In this document: positions 25,835 through 33,912 of the stretch, in pieces
Position numbering within the stretch: the stretch's first letter is position 1
Layout of the letters: every line of letters starts with the position of its first letter
Notes under the pieces: generated by a model
Told to the model about the DNA's origin: nothing
Seen by the model: only the letters and a program-made list of their open reading frames with translations
Databases searched by the model: none
Assembly: GCF_047238185.1 (NCBI RefSeq)
Contig: NZ_JBDFMI010000001.1
Coordinates: 2,790,001 to 2,854,000 of the forward strand
Reading direction: 5' to 3'
Length of the DNA: 64,000 nucleotides
Source of the DNA: Bacillus_AD sp047238185
Lineage (GTDB): Bacteria; Bacillota; Bacilli; Bacillales; DSM-1321
Position numbers and translations under genes: made by a program

Positions 25835-26263
25835 ATGAAAGCCATCATTGCCCGATCACCTGAAGATTTAAGAGATGTCTACTCCATCCGCCATACTGTG
25901 TTTATGGAAGAGCAGCAAGTCGATGTAGAGAATGAAAAGGACCAATATGAAAACCAATCCATCCATTTTCTATTGCGTACAGCTGAAGGGGTAGCAATTG
26001 GCGCTGGCAGAATGCGCCTTGTTGAAGGAAAAGGAAAAGCCGAACGCGTATGCATCCTAAAGCATGCACGCTCACTCGGCGGAGGAAAGTCGATTATGGA
26101 AGCCATGGAGGCTTTCGCTCGCGAAAATACAATCCCCTCCATTCTATTAAACGCACAAAAACAAGCGATCGGCTTTTACGAAAAACTTGGATATTCAACC
26201 ATATCCGAAGAGTTTATGGAAGCAGGCATTCTCCATCGAAAAATGGAAAAAAAGATAGACTGA
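25835..26263 (+). CDS. yjcF: YjcF, GNAT-family N-acetyltransferase
   Basis: 142 residues, GNAT fold. It begins with the strand KAIIARSPEDLRDVYSIRHTVF. The central AIGAGRMRLVEGKGKAERVCIL carries the acetyl-CoA-side strands, and GFYEKLGYSTISEEFMEAGI is the typical C-terminal end. The acceptor is unknown. It starts 3 bp after yjcG and has only a weak ribosome site, fitting coupling. It is followed by a bidirectional terminator. Confidence 0.88.
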   Translation: MKAIIARSPEDLRDVYSIRHTVFMEEQQVDVENEKDQYENQSIHFLLRTAEGVAIGAGRMRLVEGKGKAERVCILKHARSLGGGKSIMEAMEAFARENTIPSILLNAQKQAIGFYEKLGYSTISEEFMEAGILHRKMEKKID

Positions 26264-26265
26264 TA

Positions 26266-26298
26266 AAACCCCTTTACATTCGTAAAGGGGTTTTCCTT
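26266..26298. terminator. Terminator between yjcF and the DedA gene
   Basis: AAAACCCCTTTAC / GTAAAGGGGTTTT, a perfect 13-bp stem with a 4-nt loop. Confidence 0.9.
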
Positions 26299-26303
26299 AA
26301 CAA

Positions 26304-26927
26304 TTAATTCATTTTCTTACGGTCCTTGAAGATTTTGACAATCAAATAAAGGATGAAAATTAATACAAGCACTGCAATGATATAAGTGGCAGGCTTCATA
26401 TAATGCTCTGCCAGCATCCAGTTTTGGCCCAGCTTAAAACCGATATACGTCAACAGTATATTCCAAGGAATACATCCTAGAATGGTATATACCGTAAACT
26501 TGCGGAAGCTCATATCTGCTATCCCGGCAGGCAGAGAGATAAATGTCCGAATTACCGGCAAAACTCTCCCAAAAAAGACCGTTGCAGCCCCATACTTCGA
26601 AAAGAAATGCTCTGATTTTTCAAGATGCTTCACATTCAAAAAAATATATTTTCCATATTTCAGGATAAGAGGACGCCCTCCAATTTTTCCTACATAAAAA
26701 GCAAGCCAAGAACCGACTAGGTTCCCCAGTACGCCTGCAATGACCACCCACCAAAAATTCAATTTTCCCAGCTCGGCCATAAACCCGCCAAATAGCATAA
26801 TGACTTCACTTGGCAAAGGAATACAAGCACTCTCTATCAGCATCCCAAGAAAAATACCTGCATGGCCAAACGTGTCGATCAACCAGAAAGCTGCATCCTT
26901 AAACCATTCCAATAGCATATGTAACAT
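26304..26927 (-). CDS. DedA-family membrane protein
   Basis: 207 residues with four to five hydrophobic segments. DedA signatures are ESACIPLPSEVIMLFGGFMA, the charged loop GRPLILKYGKYIFL, and FFGRVLPVIRTFISLPAGIADM, where F/YGR...RxxxxPAG is diagnostic. DedA proteins are implicated in lipid-carrier (undecaprenyl phosphate) or phospholipid translocation and membrane potential maintenance. The ATG at 26927 has AGGGAG 8 bp upstream. It is monocistronic. Confidence 0.9.
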   Translation of the reverse strand: MLHMLLEWFKDAAFWLIDTFGHAGIFLGMLIESACIPLPSEVIMLFGGFMAELGKLNFWWVVIAGVLGNLVGSWLAFYVGKIGGRPLILKYGKYIFLNVKHLEKSEHFFSKYGAATVFFGRVLPVIRTFISLPAGIADMSFRKFTVYTILGCIPWNILLTYIGFKLGQNWMLAEHYMKPATYIIAVLVLIFILYLIVKIFKDRKKMN

Positions 26928-27155
26928 GTCATAGCTCCCTTTATCACATTCCGTATTCATTTTTCGGCTTTTTAAAGCGTTTATATTGCTTCCCTCACCC
27001 TTGCGTCCTGACTGGCGGTCGATAAGCAGGCGGGGACCGGCAATACTTCTTGATTATAGCAAATGCAGAATTGAATGAAAAATAATGAGGCACGGCCCAT
27101 CATTGCAAAGACAGTCAAAGAGAGTTGGATTGCATGTATTGAGTGGGTTCCCATC

Positions 27156-27216
27156 AAAAAAACCTTCAGCATAAAGAAGAGGGACTGATACACTCTTGTT
27201 TATGCTGAAGGTTTTC
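27156..27216. terminator. Long hairpin, probable terminator of ydcF-like gene
   Basis: AAAACCTTCAGCATAAA pairs with TTTATGCTGAAGGTTTT; a second internal AAGAG / CTCTT stem extends it. It lies just beyond the YdcF stop codon. Confidence 0.75.
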
Positions 27217-27224
27217 CATACGTT

Positions 27225-27815
27225 TCATCGAAAAGGGGTCATAACAATATAACCAGTGTAGTACATCCATTCCTTTACAAAAAAAGGGAATTTAGCTTCA
27301 AAGGATCGATAGGCGGATGTCGGCGTAGGTGATGAATACACATTTTCCATATTCAATTGCTTCGCCAGCAAGACAGATCGCTTCATATGCAAAGGATCGC
27401 TTACAAGCGTATAGGAATCAAACGTCATATGCTTTTTGTTTACTTCCTCCATCGCATATTTTAAGTTTTCTTCCGTCACCGCCGATTTTTCTTCTATAAT
27501 GATTCTCCGCGGATTTACACCCTGTTCTATTGCATACTCCTTTGATGTCCTTGCTTCCGATTTAATTTCTCCTGGTGCAGTGCCGCCTGTAAATATTAAA
27601 TAATCGACTTTCCCTTTTTTGTATAACTCGATTGCATGATTAAGTCTTTCTTTCAAAACCGGTGAAGGTTTACCGTTCCAGGCTGCTGCACCAAGTACAA
27701 TGGCGGCATCCGTCTTTCCATCATTATCCTCAAGCCCGAAAGAGTAGACGCTTAAGCCTGTATAAAGCAAGAAACAAAATACAACAATCAATACACCTTT
27801 GACATACTTAACCAT
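27225..27815 (-). CDS. YdcF/SanA-type DUF218 membrane-anchored protein
   Basis: 196 residues. A single N-terminal membrane helix (GVLIVVFCFLLYTGLSVYSF) anchors a DUF218 domain. The domain has AAIVLGAAAWNGKPSPVLKE, LIFTGGTAPGE and an SxxSxxSEExS-like part replaced here by RIIIEEKSAVTEENL. The family is linked to envelope barrier functions, such as SanA and vancomycin resistance in enterobacteria; the reaction is unknown. The start is chosen at 27815, three codons after an ATG that abuts AAAGGTG; either is possible. Confidence 0.82.
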   Translation of the reverse strand: MVKYVKGVLIVVFCFLLYTGLSVYSFGLEDNDGKTDAAIVLGAAAWNGKPSPVLKERLNHAIELYKKGKVDYLIFTGGTAPGEIKSEARTSKEYAIEQGVNPRRIIIEEKSAVTEENLKYAMEEVNKKHMTFDSYTLVSDPLHMKRSVLLAKQLNMENVYSSPTPTSAYRSFEAKFPFFVKEWMYYTGYIVMTPFR

Positions 27816-27984
27816 ACTTACCATTCACCTTTATTTAGTACTTATCATCCATACTGACATAGTCATCATACATTGTTTTCTTTCTAAAAATCTACCATTT
27901 TTCATCAAAAAACGATATTTTTTTCAATCCCGTTCAAACAAAAAAACCAACTCTGAGTTAGAACCCAAAGCTGGCCTTAAACCA

Positions 27985-28278
27985 TCAAATCATTTCATCA
28001 AGAAGCATTCCTTTTCCGGTTATTCTCGGAGCTTTTACGGGTTTGGAATTTAATTGATAGCCCGCCTTTTCCGAAGGCCTGCTCAACTTGCTGGACGTAT
28101 ATGCCTCTTCATGTAAATCTTCTTCTTCATTCTTCTCTCCGGCATGGTCAAGGACTATTCTGAATACCGGCTGCAATCCTTTCACATGCTGCATTTGCTT
28201 TTTCCTTTCCTCGATATAAGCGGTCCGGTTGCCGTATTGCACATATTCATACTGGGTTACGGGAATAACAAATGCCAA
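27985..28278 (-). CDS. Hypothetical 97-aa protein
   Basis: I do not recognise the family. It opens with MAFVIPVTQYEYVQYGNRT, then a Lys/Arg/Glu-rich middle (EERKKQMQHVKG) and an acidic, low-complexity tail. It has no cysteine, signal peptide or membrane segment. AAGGAGTG precedes the ATG at good spacing, so it is a real gene. It lies next to sporulation-linked genes and between YdcF and the yjcD helicase, divergent from the latter. A sporulation role is possible but unproven. Confidence 0.65.
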   Translation of the reverse strand: MAFVIPVTQYEYVQYGNRTAYIEERKKQMQHVKGLQPVFRIVLDHAGEKNEEEDLHEEAYTSSKLSRPSEKAGYQLNSKPVKAPRITGKGMLLDEMI

Positions 28279-28476
28279 TGTTAATCACTCCTTTATTATT
28301 GATATCTATATGTATGGAAGTGTGTCTATTATATAGAATATTCTGCTTTTTTAATCAATACCCTTCCGCTACGCTAAACAAACATAAAATGTTGTTCTTT
28401 TTGTTTACCGATAGATTTGATAAGATGGAGGATGGAATCTTTTAACCAAAGTGAAAATGATTTGAGGGAAAGCACT

Positions 28477-30750
28477 ATGAAACAAGCAAAATACAATCAA
28501 GAAACAATCAATCTTGCACACCTATCCCCGGAGCTCCTTCAATTGACATTTGAACGCGGGAAAAAAGGAAAACTATCTTGTCCCGTTTGCGGGGAACCAG
28601 TACGTTTATATTTTGGCATCGCCAAAGAACCTTATTTTTATCATATTGGAAAAGAAAAAGCGGATTGCAAACTGCCTGTCGCAGAATCACCGATGGACAC
28701 CAAAGGCCACGGCGGACAGGAAGTGAATGGTTTTACCCTTCCGAAAGCAAGAAGCATTACTAAAACAACTGAATCCATTGCCTTTAAAAAATCAAAACAA
28801 ATAATCGGAAACCCTCCCTATTCGTCTGAGAAAGCGCCTCTCGCTCTGCATATTCACCCTTATCTCAAAAATTTGCTGGAGCACGATATCTCGCTTGATG
28901 CCGAACAGCTATCCGTTGTACTGACTACTAAAGGGCCTTTGCTTGTACTATCAGGTGCCGGAAGCGGAAAAACACGGGTTTTAACAGCAAGGACTGCGTA
29001 TTTGATGAAGGCGTGCGATGTCGCTCCATCCAAAATCCTGCTAGTGACGTTTACGGCCAAAGCAGCAAAAGAAATGAAGGAACGATTGCTTTCCTACCCT
29101 GAAATAACGCCCGCTGATGTTCATGGATTGGTAGCAGGCACTTTCCACAGCATTTTTTACAAAATCCTGCTATTCCACGAAAGGCAGAATTGGCAAAATA
29201 CAGCCCTGATTAAATTTGATTGGGAAAAAGAAAACATCCTTAAAATGGCTGGACGAGAAAAAGGGCTGGACGACAAAGAGTTTGCATACGATGCAGCTTT
29301 GCAGCAAATCGGACTCTGGAAAAATTCACTTCTATTCCCGAATGATGTGCGTCCAAGCGATAAATGGGAGGAAGACTGCCTTTACCTATACCGTAAATAC
29401 GAAGCCAGCAAAGAACAAAGCGGACGCTTCGATTTCGATGATATGCTTGTCGGCTGCTATACTTTGTTTCTCAAGAATCCCGACATTCTAGCAAAATATC
29501 AGGAACGCTTCCAATATATATTAATCGATGAATTCCAAGATATTAACAAAGTCCAATATAAGCTGATGAAAATGCTGACCAAGGACTGCCAAAATATTTG
29601 CGCAGTGGGGGATGACGACCAGAGTATATACGCATTCCGCGGCAGCGATCCATCATTTATTTTGGAATTCGAACGCGATTATCCTGCAGCTAAAACGATC
29701 AAACTTGCACAAAATTACCGTTCTTCCCACCAGATAGTCGCAACGGCCAACCGGATTATCGCCAAAAATGAAAAGAGGAAAGATAAGAAGATGGTTGCAC
29801 AGCACAATCAAGGCGAGGCTCCCACCCTCTTTTATCCACTCGATGAAGAACAAGAAGCCACGATGATTGTAACAGATATTGCAGAAAAAATTGAAAAAGG
29901 AGCTTCTCCTTCCGATTTTGCCATTCTCTATAGGACTCATACGATGTCCAGGGCCATTTTTGAACGGCTGGCCGAATCTAATCTTCCTTTTGTCATTGAT
30001 CAAGATTCGGAAGCCTTCTATCAACGGAGAATCGTTAAGAGCATGCTTGCTTATTTAAGGTTAAGCATTGATCAAGATGACATCCATGCCTGTTCTGATT
30101 TGCTTCCCTCGCTTTTCTTGAAGCAAAGCCTATTGCAGGAAATCAAAGCCCAAATGATTCTACAAGACTGCAATGCATTAACGGCTTTATCGAAGCTAAA
30201 AACCGGACATGCTTTCCAAGAACGGAAGCTTGCTAAATTACCGGGACAAATCCGTAACTTACAGCATTTGCCTCCTTCGATTGCTCTTGAACGGATTGAA
30301 AAAGAAGTAGGCTTTACCGATTATGTGAAAAAGCGCGGAAATGAAGGAAGCAAGATGGAAAAAGGCTCTGATGATGTCCGAAACCTGAAGGTAGCCGCAA
30401 AAAGGTTTCTGGATTGCCAATCTTTTCTGATGCATGCAGACCATATGAGTGCGATGAATAAGGAAGTCAAGAAGCTGTCCAAGCACTTCCCGCAGGCAAT
30501 TACGCTTACAACCATCCATCGTTCAAAAGGTCTCGAATACAATAATGTATATATTCTCAGCGCTGTCGATGGCGGCCTACCCCATGATTATGCCATGGAT
30601 GAGTATCGTAAAGGCGTTAAACATGCACTTGAGGAAGAACGGCGCCTTATGTATGTGGCGGCAACGCGCGCTAAAAACGAACTCTATTTCAGCATTTTGC
30701 AAAGCAGGGGCGGAAAAGCCACGTACCCTTCCAGATTTTTATATATCTAA
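28477..30750 (+). CDS. yjcD: YjcD, UvrD/PcrA-type SF1 helicase with an N-terminal CoiA-like zinc motif
   Basis: 757 residues. The N-terminal ~100 residues hold CPVCG ... FYHI ... C, a Cys2-His-Cys arrangement like that of CoiA, then a linker. The SF1A helicase follows: Walker A SGAGSGKTRVLTART, LVTFTAKAA (Ia), LIDEFQDINKVQ (II), GDDDQSIYAFRGSDP (III), LAQNYRSS (IV), TIHRSKGLEYNNVYI (V) and YVAATRAKNELYF (VI). All catalytic residues are present. It is longer at the front and shorter in the core than PcrA. The start at 28477 follows GAGGG; two earlier in-frame starts are badly spaced. Role: ATP-driven DNA unwinding, probably in repair or recombination. Confidence 0.9.
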   Translation: MKQAKYNQETINLAHLSPELLQLTFERGKKGKLSCPVCGEPVRLYFGIAKEPYFYHIGKEKADCKLPVAESPMDTKGHGGQEVNGFTLPKARSITKTTESIAFKKSKQIIGNPPYSSEKAPLALHIHPYLKNLLEHDISLDAEQLSVVLTTKGPLLVLSGAGSGKTRVLTARTAYLMKACDVAPSKILLVTFTAKAAKEMKERLLSYPEITPADVHGLVAGTFHSIFYKILLFHERQNWQNTALIKFDWEKENILKMAGREKGLDDKEFAYDAALQQIGLWKNSLLFPNDVRPSDKWEEDCLYLYRKYEASKEQSGRFDFDDMLVGCYTLFLKNPDILAKYQERFQYILIDEFQDINKVQYKLMKMLTKDCQNICAVGDDDQSIYAFRGSDPSFILEFERDYPAAKTIKLAQNYRSSHQIVATANRIIAKNEKRKDKKMVAQHNQGEAPTLFYPLDEEQEATMIVTDIAEKIEKGASPSDFAILYRTHTMSRAIFERLAESNLPFVIDQDSEAFYQRRIVKSMLAYLRLSIDQDDIHACSDLLPSLFLKQSLLQEIKAQMILQDCNALTALSKLKTGHAFQERKLAKLPGQIRNLQHLPPSIALERIEKEVGFTDYVKKRGNEGSKMEKGSDDVRNLKVAAKRFLDCQSFLMHADHMSAMNKEVKKLSKHFPQAITLTTIHRSKGLEYNNVYILSAVDGGLPHDYAMDEYRKGVKHALEEERRLMYVAATRAKNELYFSILQSRGGKATYPSRFLYI

Positions 30751-30753
30751 TCT

Positions 30754-30791
30754 AAAGAGCAATCAACCTAAATGGATGATTGCTCTTTTTC
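30754..30791. terminator. Terminator after yjcD
   Basis: AAAGAGCAATCA / TGATTGCTCTTT stem with a loop of about 11 nt, then TT. Confidence 0.85.
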
Positions 30792-30831
30792 ACAGGGCCG
30801 GCAATTGTATTCCGTAAAAACCATAAGTATA

Positions 30832-31086
30832 TTATTTCTTATTGATCATATTGGCAATTGTCCCAAAATCCAATTGTTTCCCATCATTGATGATCGAGTT
30901 GACAATCTTATCCTCCAATTCCCGATTAACAGGCTTTCCCGCCATTTTAGAAACACGTTGAATCACACCGCGCACAGTCGCTTCATCTTTAAAGTTCGCA
31001 CCTTGCAGCGAGCCTGCAAGTTCCATGACATCCTTCATATTAACGCCCGTTTTCTTTTCCATATTCTTAAAAAAATTCGAGTCCAT
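30832..31086 (-). CDS. spoVIF: Stage VI sporulation protein F (SpoVIF)
   Basis: 84 residues. It matches the SpoVIF/YjcC family: MDSNFFKNMEKKTGVNMKDV at the start, FKDEATVRGVIQRVSKMAGK in the middle and IINDGKQLDFGTIANMI at the end. In B. subtilis it is a mother-cell protein needed for late coat and cortex maturation and works with the GerE regulon. AAGGGGGG sits ~8 bp before the ATG at 31086. A SigK-like promoter is found at 31111-31137. It is convergent with yjcD, as in B. subtilis, where the two genes are neighbours. Confidence 0.92.
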   Translation of the reverse strand: MDSNFFKNMEKKTGVNMKDVMELAGSLQGANFKDEATVRGVIQRVSKMAGKPVNRELEDKIVNSIINDGKQLDFGTIANMINKK

Positions 31087-31110
31087 AATAAGCCCCCCTT
31101 TACGTAAGGT

Positions 31111-31137
31111 CATTATATGCCGGATCGGCAAATAGGT
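31111..31137 (-). promoter_or_regulatory. SigK-like promoter of spoVIF
   Basis: On the minus strand AC, 16-bp spacer, CATATAATG. The SigK consensus is AC-N16/17-CATANNNTA. Late mother-cell expression fits spoVIF. Confidence 0.6.
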
Positions 31138-31236
31138 TCCTAACTAACGGGAATCCCAATCCATCCCCAACAGACTCTATATTCGCAAAAATAAAACGGC
31201 CACATATGATGGATATAAAAGAAAGGAGGTATTCTT

Positions 31237-31518
31237 ATGTCACATCGGCATGAATCAGATTCTCCTTCCCGGCGGCGCCATACAATGATTGACTCCTGGA
31301 AATCTTCTTTCCGTTTGGATACTGCCCGGCGTTGCCCCTGCCGCCAACGCGATGAGGAATCCACTTCAGATTATATTCCTATAAAAGAACACCACCATTC
31401 CAAGGGCAATAAGCAGAGGTCTTTTCCATCATCGTGTATCGCCCCTAAAAAACATCATACTCCTTCAAAATGCTGGTCTCCTGTCTATGAGCAGTACGGT
31501 AGCTGTTGGCGCCCATAG
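31237..31518 (+). CDS. Small His/Ser/Arg/Cys-rich protein, probable spore coat component
   Basis: 93 residues, not matched to a named family. It is rich in His, Ser, Arg, Pro and Cys (SHRHESDSPSRRRH; CPCRQR; KEHHHSK; CIAPKKHHTPSKCWSP) with no hydrophobic core, like CotD-type coat proteins. AAAGGAGG is ideally placed before the ATG. A CATATGATG sequence at 31203 could be a SigK -10, though its -35 is poor. It is divergent from spoVIF and next to YjcZ. Coat function is inferred from composition and context. Confidence 0.65.
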   Translation: MSHRHESDSPSRRRHTMIDSWKSSFRLDTARRCPCRQRDEESTSDYIPIKEHHHSKGNKQRSFPSSCIAPKKHHTPSKCWSPVYEQYGSCWRP

Positions 31519-31527
31519 GCATTCAAA

Positions 31528-31557
31528 CATCCCTTCAGATCCTGGAGGGTTTTTTTA
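31528..31557 (+). terminator. Terminator after the coat-like gene
   Basis: CCCTTCAG / CTGGAGGG short stem followed by TTTTTTT. Confidence 0.6.
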
Positions 31558-31571
31558 TGTAAAAGAAAAGA

Positions 31572-31596
31572 AAAACGGGACTTAATGTCCCGTTTC
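31572..31596 (-). terminator. Terminator after the YjcZ gene
   Basis: AACGGGAC / GTCCCGTT stem with a 5-nt loop, T-rich on the minus strand. Confidence 0.85.
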
Positions 31597-31602
31597 CGGT
31601 TG

Positions 31603-31749
31603 TCAGCAGCAGAAGGATGCTCCAACAATAATTAATAATATGAACAAAACAACGATTAATACAAATGTAGATCCATAACCGCCGCCACAGCCACCGCCGT
31701 ATCCATATCCGCAACCGCCGCCATACCCATATCCGCAGCCACCGTACAT
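31603..31749 (-). CDS. YjcZ-family sporulation protein, 48 aa
   Basis: Read directly from the sequence. A Gly/Tyr/Cys-rich first half repeats GGCGYGYG (MYGGCGYGYGGGCGYGYGGG, then CGGGYG), and a single hydrophobic helix (STFVLIVVLFILLIIVGA) ends SFCC. This is the typical organisation of YjcZ family/SSCL sporulation proteins. The ATG at 31749 is preceded by GAGGTG. Family members are made during sporulation; their role is not established. The near-identical Gly/Tyr codon blocks form short direct repeats. Confidence 0.88.
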   Translation of the reverse strand: MYGGCGYGYGGGCGYGYGGGCGGGYGSTFVLIVVLFILLIIVGASFCC

Positions 31750-31866
31750 ACCAATCACCTCGCTTTCGCTTAGCTCTTATCTAACATATGACTTGCCTGC
31801 AAAATGTGTATGGGCTTTTCCCCAGTTACTGGGCCTATTTTGGCGGAATCAACGGTATAACCTTTA

Positions 31867-32223
31867 TTATCCCTTCGGCTTGAACAAAAGCGCTCCTAAA
31901 AATCCAAATATAATGGCAGAGGAAATCCCTGATGAGGCAATCTCAAACATCCCCGTTACAACACCGATGATTCCGTGCTGTTCGGCTTCCTGCATAGCCC
32001 CGTGAACGAGAGAATTGCCAAAACTCATGATAGGGACTGTTGCCCCTGCACCTGCAAAATCCACAAAAGGCTCATATAAATTAAAACCTGCCAAAATAGC
32101 CCCAATGACTACCAGCAAGCTTAATGTGTGCGCGGGCGTCAGCTTGGCAACATCAAATAATAATTGACCGATTACACAAATCAACCCGCCAATGACAAAG
32201 GACCAAAAAAACATTGCAAGCAT
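31867..32223 (-). CDS. spoVAE: Stage V sporulation protein AE (SpoVAE/SpoVAEb)
   Basis: 118 residues with three to four hydrophobic helices. The SpoVAE signature is FAGAGATVPIMSFGNSLVHG, followed by GVVTGMFEIASSGISSAIIFG. SpoVA proteins in the spore inner membrane move dipicolinic acid into the forespore and out during germination. It is 35 bp downstream of spoVAD on the same strand. No spoVAC is present in this cluster, although SpoVAC is the channel-forming partner in the usual spoVAC-AD-AE set. Confidence 0.92.
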   Translation of the reverse strand: MLAMFFWSFVIGGLICVIGQLLFDVAKLTPAHTLSLLVVIGAILAGFNLYEPFVDFAGAGATVPIMSFGNSLVHGAMQEAEQHGIIGVVTGMFEIASSGISSAIIFGFLGALLFKPKG

Positions 32224-32258
32224 CTTCGAACCTCCTTTCTTATCCTAAAACAGATCCA

Positions 32259-33275
32259 TTATCGAAAATGGATTGCCACAGCGTGGGCCGTACAAGGGAT
32301 ACTTTCATTTTGCTGGAACGTCAACGGTGACAGCAAAGCCCCTGTGCTCACCAACAGGATCCTCCGGTACGTTCCTTTCTTCATTTCATTCAGCAAATGT
32401 CCATACAAAACAGTCGCAGAACAACCAGCACCGCTGGCCCCTGCGAAAACTTGCTGATCCTTGCTGAAAATCATCGTTCCGCAATCCATGAAGCGCTGCT
32501 CCTCGATCAGGAAGCCTTTTTCCTGGAATAAATCATAGGCAATTGTCCGCCCGTTGCTTCCCAGGTCTCCGGTAATGACAGCATCGTAATAATTTGGGCC
32601 GAGGCCAAGATCCCGATGATGGGCCATAATTGTATCAACTGCAGCCGGCGCCATGGCTCCACCCATATTGTAAGGATCGGAAAGCCCCATATCTATCACT
32701 TTTCCTATCGTTGCACTTTCAAGTGTGGGATACGAAATGCCCTGCTCTTTCTTGGCCGAAACTAAAGCAACCCCGGCACCAGTCACTGTACGCTGCGATG
32801 TCGGCGGTTTTTGGCCTCCATATTCATTCGGATACCTGAATTGTTTCTCAACCGCACCTTTATGGCTTGATGCCCCTGTTAAAATATTTTCCGCCCCTTT
32901 ATGGTTGACAATGAAAGCCGCTAAGGCAAGCCCTTCCATCGCCGTAGCGCATGCTCCGTAAACACCCATGGTGGGAATGCCTACTTTTCGCAAAGCAAAG
33001 CTAGTCGGGGTCATTTGATTGATTAAGTCTCCACCAATAAAAAACTGGATTTCTTCCTTAGAGACCGTTTCTTTTTTCAATGCGATCTCCACAGCATCCT
33101 CCAATAATTTACGGTGTGCTTTTTCATGGCTTTCTTCATTTGCATAGTCGTCTTTATAAAGCAAATCAAAATCACTGGCCAGAGGCCCCTCCGCTTCATA
33201 TGTTCCGCCAGTTACGCCAGTCGCCAAGATAACAGGCGCATTGGCAAATGACCACGATTGTTTACCGAAGAGCAT
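32259..33275 (-). CDS. spoVAD: Stage V sporulation protein AD (SpoVAD)
   Basis: 338 residues, thiolase/ketosynthase-like fold. It includes FANAPVILATGVTGGTYEAEGP, GIPTMGVYGACATAMEGLALA and GDLGSNGRTIAYDL. In the known SpoVAD this fold binds dipicolinic acid on the outer face of the inner spore membrane rather than catalysing condensation. GGAGG precedes the ATG. It lies between the YhcN-type lipoprotein and spoVAE in one probable operon. This resembles the order of the mobile spoVA2 cassette except that spoVAC is missing between the lipoprotein and spoVAD. Confidence 0.94.
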   Translation of the reverse strand: MLFGKQSWSFANAPVILATGVTGGTYEAEGPLASDFDLLYKDDYANEESHEKAHRKLLEDAVEIALKKETVSKEEIQFFIGGDLINQMTPTSFALRKVGIPTMGVYGACATAMEGLALAAFIVNHKGAENILTGASSHKGAVEKQFRYPNEYGGQKPPTSQRTVTGAGVALVSAKKEQGISYPTLESATIGKVIDMGLSDPYNMGGAMAPAAVDTIMAHHRDLGLGPNYYDAVITGDLGSNGRTIAYDLFQEKGFLIEEQRFMDCGTMIFSKDQQVFAGASGAGCSATVLYGHLLNEMKKGTYRRILLVSTGALLSPLTFQQNESIPCTAHAVAIHFR

Positions 33276-33315
33276 ATAGCAACCTCCTTTCTAAAAGCGC
33301 TATGCGCCTACTGCA

Positions 33316-33798
33316 TCATGTTTTTTCCTTTTGCAATTCAATGATCTTTTTAAAGTCCTTTCTTGCTTTTTTCCTAGAAAAGCTCGGATTTTTTAAATGC
33401 TCATTCAAATTAACAGCTTCAAGGAAAATTTTATAATCGCTGGAGACGGTGAAGGAATGGTCGCTAAACTTTTTCTCCAGCTTCTTATTCAGTTCTTTTT
33501 CGATCTTTTTCATGCCAAAACGTTTCATGTGCTTTACTTTATAGGCGACCAGCACCTTCTTTTTTCCTGTGATAATAGCTGCATCATAGATTTCAGGAAA
33601 CGATAAAACATATTTATGTACGTCTTCAGCAAAAGCAAATTCTTCTTTTGATTCATACAATACCGCGGGATGCGGATTAGTCGTCCGGAATAGCGACATT
33701 TTGGCGTCTCCGACTTTTTTATCCGAACAACCCGCCAATACAAAGGCAAATAAAACAAGGGCTACCGCCACCTTTTTCATATAACGGCTTCTTTTCAT
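33316..33798 (-). CDS. YhcN/YlaJ-family sporulation lipoprotein
   Basis: 160 residues. A lipoprotein signal (VAVALVLFAFVLAGC, lipobox LAGC) is followed by a YhcN/YlaJ domain, seen in EEFAFAEDVHKYVLSFPEIYDAAII and KKVLVAYKVK. The tail is very basic. YhcN-type lipoproteins sit in the inner spore membrane and accompany spoVA genes in some operons. The ATG at 33798 has AGGAGGGAG at good spacing; an earlier ATG overlaps that site. It is first in a probable YhcN-spoVAD-spoVAE operon. Confidence 0.88.
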   Translation of the reverse strand: MKRSRYMKKVAVALVLFAFVLAGCSDKKVGDAKMSLFRTTNPHPAVLYESKEEFAFAEDVHKYVLSFPEIYDAAIITGKKKVLVAYKVKHMKRFGMKKIEKELNKKLEKKFSDHSFTVSSDYKIFLEAVNLNEHLKNPSFSRKKARKDFKKIIELQKEKT

Positions 33799-33865
33799 TT
33801 TCTCCCTCCTCATAAACGGATTCTTTCTTTATCTTTTGCAAGTTACTAAAAAATATAAGGATAAT

Positions 33866-33892
33866 AAAAAAAGAAATGCATCTCTGCATTTC
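33866..33892 (-). terminator. Terminator after the 37-aa gene
   Basis: AGAAATGCA / TGCATTTCT stem with a 4-nt loop; on the minus strand it continues into TTTTTTTATT. Confidence 0.8.
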
Positions 33893-33912
33893 TTCATTCT
33901 CGTTAAGCATAT

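Noticed and set aside
31675..31749. Short direct repeats resembling a small repeat array
   Set aside because: They are the Gly/Tyr/Cys codon repeats of the YjcZ protein, not a CRISPR or other array.
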